A stretch of 64,000 bases of DNA from JAMHWD01 sp035911135. GTDB lineage: Bacteria > Pseudomonadota > Alphaproteobacteria > Micavibrionales > Micavibrionaceae. Under the pieces are notes generated by a model that worked only from the letters and a program-made list of their open reading frames with translations, did not search any database and was not told where the DNA came from. The stretch spans positions 157,893 to 221,892 of the forward strand of contig JAMHWD010000027.1 of the NCBI GenBank assembly GCA_035911135.1. The letters are read 5' to 3'. Within the stretch, counting starts at the first letter, position 1. The number at the start of each line of letters is the position of its first letter. This document shows, piece after piece, positions 53,604 to 61,900 of the stretch. Both the position numbers and the translations under genes were made by a program.

Positions 53604-54526
53604 GCAGTCTTTCCTTTCCCAAAACGGACCTTTACGTATTCTGCCCCTTTAAAGACAGTCTTGAAAACCGGAATCGACACGATGCCGCTTATAATCCCCA
53701 CCACAATGGCGGCAATCATCCCGGCCAGAAATTTTACAATTCCAGTCAGATCTTCAAAAGCATGGTGAAGAAACTCCTCCAGCGGATGAATGCCATGCAT
53801 GATAATTTCGCCGCCCACGATAAACATCGCGGCCGTGCCGATAAAGCCGATCGTTTTCATCAGCACCGGCACGCCGATCAGGATTTTCTCGCCCAAAGCC
53901 TTCAGCGCGCCTTTTTTACGCGTCAGATACAGCGCAAAATCATCCAGCTTGATCAACCCTGCCACAAGCCCGTAAACCCCGATCGTCATACCAAGGCCGA
54001 TCGCCAGCAGCACGCCGATCCGTACACCCAGCGTAGCCTCGGACACCGCGCCAAGGGCAATAATCATGATTTCCGCCGATAAAATAAAATCCGTCCGCAC
54101 CGCGCCGGTGATCTTCTCCGCCTCAAAGGCAACCGGATCTTTTTTGAATGCCGCCTCGCTGTGCTCCTCGCTGACAGAATGATCCTGCTTGTGGAAGAAT
54201 TTTTCATGCAGCTTTTCCACGCCCTCAAAGCACAAAAACGCCCCGCCAATCATCAAAAGCGGCGTAATCAGCCACGGCGCAATGGCGCTGATGATAATCG
54301 CCGCCGGGATCAAAATCGCCTTATTCACCAGCGACCCTTTTGCCACCGCCAGAACAACGGGGATCTCGCGATTGGGCTCAATACCTGTAAGGCCTTGCGC
54401 ATTCAGCGCCAGATCATCGCCCACGACACCGGCCGTTTTCTTCGCGGCCACCTTGGACATCACAGCCACATCGTCCAGAATAGTGGCGATATCGTCAATC
54501 AGCGCGAGCAAGCCAGCGGTTGCCAT
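53600..54526 (-). CDS. DUF808 family inner membrane protein
   Basis: A 308-residue membrane protein of the DUF808 family (YedI-like), function unknown. From the ATG at 54526, after a GGAG ribosome site, it begins ATAGLLALIDDIATILDDVAVMSKVAAKKTAGV, the family signature, and has around six membrane segments (AILIPAAIIISAIAPWLI, EIMIIALGAVSEATLGVRIGV, FIGTAAMFIVGGEIIMHGI and others) plus the soluble loop HEKFFHKQDHSVSEEHSEAA. The frame opens further upstream but lacks a ribosome site there. It is the last gene before the accessory region. Confidence 0.88.
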   Translation of the reverse strand: MATAGLLALIDDIATILDDVAVMSKVAAKKTAGVVGDDLALNAQGLTGIEPNREIPVVLAVAKGSLVNKAILIPAAIIISAIAPWLITPLLMIGGAFLCFEGVEKLHEKFFHKQDHSVSEEHSEAAFKKDPVAFEAEKITGAVRTDFILSAEIMIIALGAVSEATLGVRIGVLLAIGLGMTIGVYGLVAGLIKLDDFALYLTRKKGALKALGEKILIGVPVLMKTIGFIGTAAMFIVGGEIIMHGIHPLEEFLHHAFEDLTGIVKFLAGMIAAIVVGIISGIVSIPVFKTVFKGAEYVKVRFGKGKTA

Positions 54527-54680
54527 ATTTATTACTCCATCATTATTATGAGCGTCTAATGGGCCGCGATTCGGGCATAAAGTAAAGCGCGCATGACGGT
54601 TTCCCGTATAAAGTTTTCGCTGGACACTGGCGACCAAAACCCGCTAATTAAGGGCATTATTGCCTTGTCTATGCCCCCGC

Positions 54681-54722
54681 GGAGGAGTGGTCGAGTGGTT
54701 TAAGGCACCGGTCTTGAAAACC
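54681..54722 (+). pseudogene. 5' half of a disrupted tRNA-Ser(UGA) gene, probable attL
   Basis: GGAGGAG (acceptor strand), T, the D-arm GGTCGAGTGGTTTAAGGC and the anticodon arm CCGGT-CTTGAAA-ACC with anticodon TGA at 54715-54717 are the first 42 bases of a serine tRNA. The 3' strand of the anticodon stem should read ACCGG but becomes ACCAA, and no variable arm, T-arm or CTCCTCC acceptor strand follows. The break therefore lies in or just after the anticodon arm, and a recombinase gene starts 140 bases on. The 154 bases before it, after the DUF808 start, hold no gene; I saw no convincing promoter hexamers. Confidence 0.8.
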
Positions 54723-54796
54723 AATCGACCTTATTTTTATCCCTATTTTATATTTAAAATCAATAACTTAAAAATCTTAACCCTTCCGGTTTATAC

Positions 54797-54823
54797 TTAC
54801 ACAAGTGTTACACACTTTTACAC
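54797..54823 (+). repeat. Three TTACAC direct repeats one helical turn apart
   Basis: TTACAC at 54797-54802, 54808-54813 and 54818-54823, spaced by 11 and 10 bases, so all face the same side of the helix; ACACGTGT at 54820-54827 is a perfect palindrome overlapping the last copy. They lie 75 bases inside the tRNA break and 40 bases before the recombinase start. This fits arm-type integrase sites or an operator for the recombinase gene. Confidence 0.6.
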
Positions 54824-54862
54824 GTGTAGACCGCACCAGATTAAAAATCTAGTGAGGGTAAG

Positions 54863-56170
54863 ATGACCATGGAAACGCATTCGCTTATGGATGGAAAAGT
54901 CCACGTCTATAGACGTGACGGCAGCCGCTATTGGCAATGCTCCACCTACATGAACGGGCGCAACCACCGCAAATCCACCAAGCATGAAAGCCTCGCCATG
55001 GCGATGGATTATGCGCGGGAGTGGTACATGACCGTTTATGTAGATTCCCGCCGCTTTCAGGAAAGCGGCCTCACAAACAAGCTGCTGCATAGAGCAGCAC
55101 CGCATCATCACCGCATAGAAGAACCCGCGCAGTATGCGCCCCATTCACCCTATGCCCCTCAAATGCCCCGCCCCTATGAACCGCGCCCCAAGAAACAGGC
55201 GGCCAGCGGCCCGACCTTCGCGGAGGCGGCGGAAAAGTTCTTAGGAGAATACAACGTCATCACCCAAGGGGACCGCAACGAAGCATGGGCGCAAGGCCAT
55301 GAGTTACGAATCCGTGTTCACCTGATCCCCTTCTTTGGTGAAATGCCTGTAAGACAAATTAACGCTGGGCTTATGCAGGAATACAGAGTCGCCAGAACCA
55401 CAAACGGCTATAAAGGCCGCATCCCCTCGCGCAGCACCCTTCACCATGAAACGGTAACAATGCGCTTGGTTCTCAAAACCGCGCACCGCTATGGCTGGAT
55501 CGATGCTGTGCCGGATATATCCGCACCGTACAAAACGTCAGGCAAAATTAAACACAGGGCTTGGTTCTCCCCCGAAGAATATAAAATGCTGTATGAGGCC
55601 ACACGCGACCGTGCGAAGAACCCTTCGCGCGAGCGTTTCAGGACGGTATGGGAGGATTTACACGACTACGTTCTGTTCATGGCCAATACAGGATTAAGGC
55701 CGGACGAAGCCGGACGGCTTGAATACAGGGATGTCACAATCGTGACAGACCAAGACTCGGGCGAACGCCTCTTGGAAATCGAAGTGCGCGGCAAGCGCGG
55801 CGTTGGATATTGCAAAAGCATGACCGGCGCCATTCTCCCCTTCCAGCGTATGCAGAAACGGCATAACGGCAAACCGACCGATAACATCTTCGGAAAAACG
55901 CCCCGCGACTCTCTGAACAAAATTCTTGAGGAACTGAATCTGAAATATGACCGGGACGGCAACGTCCGCACCGCCTACAGCCTGCGGCATACTTATATTT
56001 GCCTGCGCCTGATGGAGGGCGCGGATATCTACCAGATCGCCAAGAACTGCCGCACCAGCGTAGAAATGATCGAGCAATTCTACGCCGCCCACCTGAAAAA
56101 CACGCTGGATGCCTCGGCCATCAACGTCAAGAAGCCGAAAAAGAAGCCCAAGAAGGCTGAAAAAGAGTAA
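54863..56170 (+). CDS. Tyrosine recombinase / site-specific integrase
   Basis: A 435-residue integrase. The N-terminal segment HVYRRDGSRYWQCSTY to about residue 60 resembles the AP2-like arm-binding domain; a His/Pro-rich linker follows; the core-binding domain starts near TFAEAAEKFLGEY (118); the catalytic domain covers about 235-420. Catalytic residues are Arg279 in TGLRPDEAG, Lys311 in VRGKRG, Arg375 in YSLRHTY and the nucleophile Tyr407 in EQFYAAH. The usual first His of box II is Tyr372, and the later His/Trp position falls at Cys396 in AKNCRTS; I recall this variant in an alphaproteobacterial phage-integrase subfamily, so it need not be inactive. The tail is Lys-rich. A GAGGG ribosome site precedes the ATG. 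Its position beside the broken tRNA-Ser makes it the likely agent of integration. Confidence 0.93.
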   Translation: MTMETHSLMDGKVHVYRRDGSRYWQCSTYMNGRNHRKSTKHESLAMAMDYAREWYMTVYVDSRRFQESGLTNKLLHRAAPHHHRIEEPAQYAPHSPYAPQMPRPYEPRPKKQAASGPTFAEAAEKFLGEYNVITQGDRNEAWAQGHELRIRVHLIPFFGEMPVRQINAGLMQEYRVARTTNGYKGRIPSRSTLHHETVTMRLVLKTAHRYGWIDAVPDISAPYKTSGKIKHRAWFSPEEYKMLYEATRDRAKNPSRERFRTVWEDLHDYVLFMANTGLRPDEAGRLEYRDVTIVTDQDSGERLLEIEVRGKRGVGYCKSMTGAILPFQRMQKRHNGKPTDNIFGKTPRDSLNKILEELNLKYDRDGNVRTAYSLRHTYICLRLMEGADIYQIAKNCRTSVEMIEQFYAAHLKNTLDASAINVKKPKKKPKKAEKE

Positions 56171-56188
56171 GGATTTGAATATATCGGA

Positions 56189-56217
56189 TTGAAATAGCGC
56201 CCATCCCTAACTATAAA
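56189..56217 (+). promoter_or_regulatory. Predicted promoter of the element-borne tRNA-Ser
   Basis: TTGAAA at 56189-56194 and TATAAA at 56212-56217 with a 17-base spacer, placed 24 bases before the mature tRNA 5' end. Close to consensus, so the tRNA should be transcribed independently of the recombinase gene. Confidence 0.6.
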
Positions 56218-56240
56218 GAACCACACGAATATTCATTCGC

Positions 56241-56330
56241 GGACAGGTGGCCGAGCGGTTTAAGGCAATAGTCTTGAAAACTATCGTGGGGGCAACTCCA
56301 CCGTGGGTTCGAATCCCACCCTGTCCGCCA
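56241..56330 (+). tRNA. tRNA-Ser(UGA), complete, CCA encoded
   Basis: A full serine tRNA: acceptor GGACAGG pairing with CCTGTCC, discriminator G and encoded CCA at 56328-56330; D-arm GGCCGAGCGGTTTAAGGC; anticodon stem ATAGT/ACTAT with loop CTTGAAA (anticodon TGA at 56275-56277); a long variable arm GTGGGGGCAACTCCACC region typical of class II tRNAs; and T-arm GTGGGTTCGAATCCCAC. All stems pair with themselves. The sequence differs from the broken copy at 54681 in the acceptor and anticodon stems, so it is not a simple duplication of it. Confidence 0.95.
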
Positions 56331-56361
56331 TAACAAAAATAAATTTCGAAAAAAGAATTAG

Positions 56362-56784
56362 TTACAGCACCAAATCATCAAGATTTATATTTTTCTCGTT
56401 TGCTAACTGAATACCTTTTTCAAGGTATGTTTTGAGGGCTGAGAATTGCAACTCTGAAATTTTGGCCACCAACTCGGCTTTTGTTTTATTTTGTATAAAT
56501 TTTCTATAGGACGACGGGTCTCCACCAGACCCGTCTATTGTGCCTCTACCGCTATAAAGCACCGCCACTATTCTTTTTAAATTTTCACTCTCGATACCAT
56601 TTAAGTACTGCTTAAGAGAATCTTTTCCAAAATTTTTCCTGCCTATATGTCGCGCATTAAAATCAAAATAATCTGTACCAAGTGTTCTATCCACATCATG
56701 CAACTGGTCTAGGGAGTCACGGTTTCCAGCTTGATTGGATGCAAGACGAAGTATCTCGCTAATGTCGTCATTTAGGGTTATCAT
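56362..56784 (-). CDS. DUF3775-like protein of unknown function
   Basis: A 140-residue soluble protein from a low-GC stretch. The pattern YLNGIESENLKRIVAVLYSGRGTIDGSGGDP followed by a helix and TYLEKGIQLANE recalls DUF3775 proteins, where a short helix, an LVAL-x-x-GRG loop and a C-terminal YLEEGL occur in this order; the match is from memory and weak. An AAAAGG ribosome site precedes the ATG, which immediately follows the stop of the upstream chimeric gene, so the two are cotranscribed. No membrane segment. Confidence 0.5.
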   Translation of the reverse strand: MITLNDDISEILRLASNQAGNRDSLDQLHDVDRTLGTDYFDFNARHIGRKNFGKDSLKQYLNGIESENLKRIVAVLYSGRGTIDGSGGDPSSYRKFIQNKTKAELVAKISELQFSALKTYLEKGIQLANEKNINLDDLVL

Positions 56785-57567
56785 TTAATTACCTTTTAAG
56801 TGAAAAATATCTGAGAAAGTAACCTCTATATATTTTATCTCTTTTTCTTCCAATGCAGAAAATTCTCTTTCTCTAGCTCTCTTGGATAGAGTTCCGCCAT
56901 TCTGTTTCAAGAAATTGAACAACAAATCAACTGTTGAAGCTGGCATTTCTATTAAGGCTTCAATCTTGGCTTTGAACTGGTCATATCGCCGCAGAAACTC
57001 TACCTCTTGCGGCAAATCAACGTCTATCGTTTGTTCAACGCACGAATATAAAAACTGTGCGTGGGGCGTAGCATCAAAATAACGGTAAAAATCACCCGTA
57101 TCATTCAAGACACGGACATTCATTTTGTCGGTTGGTTCCCATTCAATCAGGGGAAGCAGCCGCTTTGAATACGTTTCCAAGACGGTACACTGGACCGCTA
57201 GATCGGCATCTTGTTCCCTGATCGGGCGTAGTTCTCTCTTTTCCTGTTCAGAAGGCTTCGCGCGAGCATGAAGGCGAGCAATAATATTCGCTGCATTCTC
57301 AGCTATAACACGCCCTTCTGTTTTGAGGCGCTTAATCAGCTCCCCTAGGTCTTGTGCTTCACTTTTATTCAGATTGAAGTGAGCCAAAAGAGCTTGGCTT
57401 GCAACATCGCGTGCGCGGTCGATAACTGAAACAGGAGAAGAGCGATGTACTTCATCAACAAATGTATTCAAAGTCTGATTAAACTTTGCCTGAAACTCTT
57501 CAGGAATCTTGTCTTCAATAATTTGAGGTAATATTCCAAAGTGGTCAACCCCCATATTCGAGTCCAT
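56785..57567 (-). CDS. Chimeric protein: HEPN-like N-terminal part and Fic-family C-terminal domain, 5' truncated by an IS
   Basis: The last 130 residues (ETYSKRLLPLIEWEPTD, VLNDTGDFYRYFDATPHAQFLY, LRRYDQFKAKIEALIEMP, FLKQNGGTLSKRAREREF) match the C-terminal domain of a Fic-protein subfamily, but the catalytic FIC core with HPFxxGNGR is absent. The preceding 85 residues (VIDRARDVASQALLAHF, DLGELIKRL, IIARLHARAKPSEQEKRELRPIREQDADLAVQC) resemble a helical HEPN-like domain of abortive-infection-type proteins; this is weaker. The join is near base 57186. Both possible ATGs (57567 and 57555) lie inside the terminal repeat of the neighbouring IS remnant, so the native 5' end is lost. No ribosome site is visible. 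Whether it is expressed is unknown. Confidence 0.6.
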   Translation of the reverse strand: MDSNMGVDHFGILPQIIEDKIPEEFQAKFNQTLNTFVDEVHRSSPVSVIDRARDVASQALLAHFNLNKSEAQDLGELIKRLKTEGRVIAENAANIIARLHARAKPSEQEKRELRPIREQDADLAVQCTVLETYSKRLLPLIEWEPTDKMNVRVLNDTGDFYRYFDATPHAQFLYSCVEQTIDVDLPQEVEFLRRYDQFKAKIEALIEMPASTVDLLFNFLKQNGGTLSKRAREREFSALEEKEIKYIEVTFSDIFHLKGN

Positions 57568-57934
57568 GTTAAAAGTGAATCCGCTGCCCGTGTTGCGGCA
57601 TAGATAAAGGGTCTGCAAGCGTAGCTAAAGAGCCTTTATCTATGCGGGCGATTGGTGCTGGCGGTCTGTATCCGAGCGAACTGTGCGGCCTGATATGGTT
57701 ATAATGATGCCGCCATTTTTCAATGATTACTTGCGCTTCTTTCAGAGTGTAAAACACCTCGCCGTTTAGCAACTCATCACGTAAACGCCCATTGAAACTC
57801 TCGTTATAACCGTTCTCCCACGGACTACCAGGTTCGATGTAGAGCGTTTTAACCTTGAGCCGTTTCAGCCAGCCTTTGATGGATTTGGCCGTAAACTCAC
57901 TGCCATTGTCAGAGCGGATATGATCGGGAATTCG
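57542..57934 (-). mobile_element. IS3-family element, right-end remnant
   Basis: The minus strand carries the 3' part of an IS3 transposase gene followed by a terminal repeat. On the plus strand the end reads TGGTCAACCCCCATATTCG..., which aligns with the left end of the other IS at 63801 (eight of the first 12 bases, then shared GAGTCC and AGTGAATC blocks). The left part of the element is deleted; the join to foreign sequence is near 57934. No target duplication can be seen. Confidence 0.7.
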
Positions 57935-58165
57935 CTCGATAACACCCCTGAATAAACCACTATCATAAAAATCACGTTCACTAAGACCGTGATCGCCAAT
58001 AGTGTGTGCTTGGGTTTTTAAGGTTTCTGCAAACTCCTTAATTTGCCGATCCAACTCAGCGTTTAGTTCGCAAGGAATACCGAACACACCTAGAATCTCT
58101 GATAGAGATCGCCAGGCATTCCAAAATCTTACGCGCAGTGAGCCTCCGCGCCCGCGCCCAGCCAT
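57569..58165 (-). pseudogene. IS3 transposase C-terminal part fused in frame to an unrelated N-terminus
   Basis: From about base 57934 down, the frame is the C-terminal half of an IS3 OrfB: IPDHIRSDNGSEFTAK, KTLYIEPGSPWENGYNESFNG, LRDELLNGEVFYTLKEAQ, HYNHIRPHSSLGYRPPAP. It keeps the second Asp and the Glu of the DDE triad and lacks the first Asp and the whole N-terminal half. The 75 or so residues before (MAGRGRGGSLRVRFWNAW, AHTIGDHGLSERDFYDSGLF) are not transposase; I do not recognise their family with confidence. The reading frame is uninterrupted through the join. Start taken at the ATG at 58165; an ATG at 58192 is also in frame. It cannot transpose. Confidence 0.7.
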
Positions 58166-58372
58166 AATACAAACGGCTGATATTCTATACAATCACACCC
58201 CGTAAATCTGAAATCATGCCGTAACATTGCCGGGGTAAGCTTAAGTAAGCTGCTTCGTAACTGCAGTTATGGCCGATAAAACCATCAACTATCGTGAACC
58301 ATATTGCAGGAATATAAAGTAGCCTAACAAAGAAATAGGCATAAACCTCTACGTAAACGAAGCAGATTATCT

Positions 58373-58407
58373 AAATGGCGATGCTCGAATGGCTTCGCCA
58401 TTTTTTT
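58373..58407 (+). terminator. Hairpin with T run between the IS remnant and the response regulator
   Basis: AAATGGCGA at 58373-58381 pairs with TCGCCATTT at 58395-58403 around a 13-base loop and is followed by T residues to 58407 on the plus strand; the minus strand side (CATTTAGAT) is weaker but could serve the regulator gene that ends at 58439. No plus-strand gene ends here now. The rest of 58166-58438 shows no gene. Confidence 0.45.
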
Positions 58408-58438
58408 CTTGTTCTGCGCAGTTAAATTTTGAAAAAAT

Positions 58439-58813
58439 TTAGAGATAATCCTTAAGAGCGCTGCTCAGCATGGCTTTATCAACAGGCTTGGCTAAATGAC
58501 TATCTGCGCCGGCCTTGATTCCATCGGGGATAAACGGCGCAGTATTTTCTGACGCTAAAAGCACAATTTTGGGATAATGGCCATTGGGCATGGCCCGCAC
58601 CTCTGTCATGAATTCCATGCCATTAACGATGGGCATATCCCAATTCAGCAGTATAATTTCAGGCATCATCGTTTGGCAAAATTCAATAACCATTTTGGGA
58701 TTATCTGCCTCCAGAACGCCGAAGCCAAGTTCTTCCAGAATAAGCCGAAGCCTTTTTCTACTCCGCAAATTCTTATCAATGATAAAAGAAAAGATCACGT
58801 CAGGCCTGGCCAT
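58439..58813 (-). CDS. Single-domain response regulator (CheY-like receiver)
   Basis: A 124-residue stand-alone receiver. The phosphoacceptor is the Asp in ILLNWDMPIVNG (about residue 58), with the conserved Ser in IVLLASEN and Lys in HLAKPVDK. The acidic pair before the first helix is reduced to one residue (FIIDKN), so metal binding may be altered. No output domain. It is divergent from the large hybrid kinase, 161 bases apart, and may receive phosphate from its HPt domain; that link is inferred from position. Confidence 0.88.
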   Translation of the reverse strand: MARPDVIFSFIIDKNLRSRKRLRLILEELGFGVLEADNPKMVIEFCQTMMPEIILLNWDMPIVNGMEFMTEVRAMPNGHYPKIVLLASENTAPFIPDGIKAGADSHLAKPVDKAMLSSALKDYL

Positions 58814-58974
58814 TTTTTTGTTATACAGCCCTCTATTTTCATATAGCTTCCCCTAATTGCTAATATAAGGCTTTCTTATTACAGAGGTACAACTTCAATG
58901 TTACAGTTCTGTTACAGCATGAAAATAAGCAGCTTTTTATTGTGGCTGTTTACAGGATATTGCATATTGATCTC

Positions 58975-61900
58975 ATGCTTCCGAACATGGATCATCAAAA
59001 ATACAACCATCACGGCATTAAGGGCGCTGCGAGGCGCTCCACTCCCTATTTGCTTATCTTTATTATTGTGACAGCCATTTTTGCGCTGGCTTCATGTATT
59101 GCACTGATCAATGAACAGCGACAACTCTCACACCTGACGTCCTTCCACGCCAGAACAAGCGTCAGCAATCTAACCTCAGCTGCCAGCAGCTTCATGAGTG
59201 ATCTTGAAAAACTAAGTGTAATGGCCCTTGCCAAGGGACAAGGACACAATCCCGAATGGCTGGCGGCGGCTCGAAAATTTTCAGAAAACTATCCCGGCAT
59301 GGCTGGGATTGCGCGGACGACAGATGACCTTATTATCAAGGACTACATTATCCCTTGGCAGGAAGAAGCCAAAATTCTGATCGATTTGAAAAAGAACGAA
59401 GATTATGTAGGTTTTCTGCATTCAAAAGCTAAAAACACACTAAAACCTACGGTTACGCCATTATACCCCTTTAAAAACATTCAAGGCACAGGCATCACCT
59501 ATAACCGCCCGCTTGTTAAGGACGGCAAATATGATGGCTCGATCGCCTTTCGCCTTGATATTCCGATTTTCATTAAAGAGACATTGAACCTGCAGCCTGA
59601 AGAGCATTTTTATGTTCGCATCACCCAGAACGCGCAAGAGGCCTTTACAACATTTCCCCCGCTTGAGGATAATCTTACGCCTGCTATCACCGCGAAAGAG
59701 AATTTTAAAATGTTTGATCTGGACTGGACTATTCAGACCAGCCCCTCTCCTGCATTCGCTCAAAAAAATCAGTCGTCCCTTCCTTTATATATATTTTTTT
59801 CCGGCCTTACTTGCGCCCTCATCCTGACGATTTTTTTAGAATTTTATTTTCGTAAAAGGGCACAAAAACAAGAAGCGGACGCTCTTAACATCCTTCATGC
59901 AGAGTTTCGTCGCAGTCCCTCCCTGCTGGAGCATAGGCAATCCGTAAAGGCCCCTCACGTTTTCTCAAGAGATTTTTTTAAAGAATTATTTTATTCCGGC
60001 GTAACAATCCAGATTCTTATAGGCGTAACCATATTCATTGGAGCCTTATGGTCTATCAGCTACAGCGCCGATACATCTATTGATCAGGATATTGATGCGG
60101 CCCGGCAAAAGCACGACGAAAATTATGTCCTGAAAGAAATGATTAATCTTATGGGTTATGCGGCGATATTACGCATCGAAATTACAAAAAATTTTGAAGA
60201 CCAGTCAGGCTTTGATGAGTATATCGTCGATCAACGCCGAAAAATCAAAAACATCCTAAAGCAACTAACAGCGCGCAGCCATAACGCCCCTGAAATTCAA
60301 AGCCTTTCCGAAAAATGGAACGGCATTGAGCGCCATCTGGAGAATGGCCAAAGCATGGTGGCTGTAAAGGCCTTAAGCCAGTATATTGACCTCACAAAAG
60401 ACGCTATAGACAAGATAGGATCACGATCTAGTTTGAGATTTGAGTCAGATTCTGGCGGCTACTTTTTGGCCCTCAGCCTACAGGATCACATTCCACAAGC
60501 CATAAAGAACGCATCAGATAGCTGGAATTATGCTCGCATTATCTTCTTTGATAATACGCAACTATCCCCTGCTCAGCGATCTGAAATGGCAATCCATGAG
60601 CATTTATTAGGCACACAGGATATACAATTTATTAAATCAAACTTCGGGCAAGCTCTTACAAAAGATGAAGACTTGTCAATGAGCAAGACTTTAAACCTGT
60701 TTATTGCAGGACGAACCGATCTGACCAAGGCTTTTGGCGAATTATCTGCAAAAAGCGAGGAAAACAACACTCTCTTTATCATTCGCATCCTGTTTGACCT
60801 GCGTAACGGCCTCGCATTAGCCGAAGTCGCTTCAGATCATCTGGATTTTGGTTTCGAAAAACGCATAAACGAACTTCAGGCCAGAAAAATCGTATTATTT
60901 CTGGCCTGCGGCTTTCTAACCGCCCTAGGAGTTTGCATTATTATGCTGTCCTGGCGATGGCGCAGCAGCGCCAGCCATTTTCAGGAAGAAAATCTCTTTA
61001 TGGATCTGGCGCTTATGGCATCTCACAGCGGATTTTGGGAATACAACCTGCATACGAAAGAGTTCTGGATGTCACCGCGCATGAAAGAGATTTTCGGTTA
61101 TGCCGACAGCGAACTTGCCACAGATATAACAGGCCTCGAAACCGTCATTGCAGCGGAAGATTTGAATTATTCGCGGCAATTATGCATGGACATCATGAAA
61201 GGAAAGAAAAAAGGCTCTGACTTCGACCACGTCACACGTTTCTTTCATAAAAATAAAACCCAAGGCTATATCATGAGCCGGATGCGCTGCATGCGCGAGG
61301 CCAACGGCCGGATATCAAAATTTGTTGGCTGCATTACCGATATCTCGCTTCTGGAACGATCACGGCAGGAAGCACAGCTTGCCAATAACGCCAAACGCGA
61401 ATTTCTTGCCAATATGAGTCATGAAATCAGAACACCGATGAATGGCATTATTGGCATGCTGAATCTGCTTGCCCGCACCAAAATGGATGTTACGCAACAA
61501 TATTATACCAAGGTAATTTCACATTCGGCGGAATCGTTACTCCGGATTTTGAATGACATTCTGGACCTCTCCAAAATTGAGGCTGGTAAAATCGACCTTG
61601 AAAGCAAACCCTTTGATATACGCGCACAATGCGCCGAAATATCAGAAATCATTGCTGTTCTGGCGTCGCAAAAGGGCATTAAATTTTCATACACAATTGA
61701 TACGGATACCTCGCAATGGCTGGTTGGGGATTCTCTGCGCCTTCGCCAGATTATCCTGAATCTTTGTAATAATGCCGTCCGGTTCACAGATGAAGGTCAG
61801 ATTAATCTGGCCGTAACCGTAAAAACCCTGGAATCAGGGCAGGCACGACTTGTGGTAATGGTCAAAGACTCCGGGATCGGCATATCCCAGCAAGATCAGG

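Noticed and set aside
54681..56330. The split tRNA as a group I intron in the anticodon loop
   Set aside because: The intervening DNA carries a full tyrosine recombinase and the downstream tRNA is complete rather than a 3' exon; the two tRNAs do not pair as halves of one molecule.
56241..56330. The complete tRNA as a hybrid of element 5' half and chromosomal 3' half
   Set aside because: Its acceptor and anticodon stems pair perfectly with themselves, while the broken left half would mismatch this 3' half in both stems.
57576..57581. IS end placed at the shared AGTGAATC (57575 and 63835)
   Set aside because: Similarity between the two ends extends outward to TGGTCAACCCCC and TGACCCGCCCCC, which look like proper IS3 terminal sequences starting with TG.
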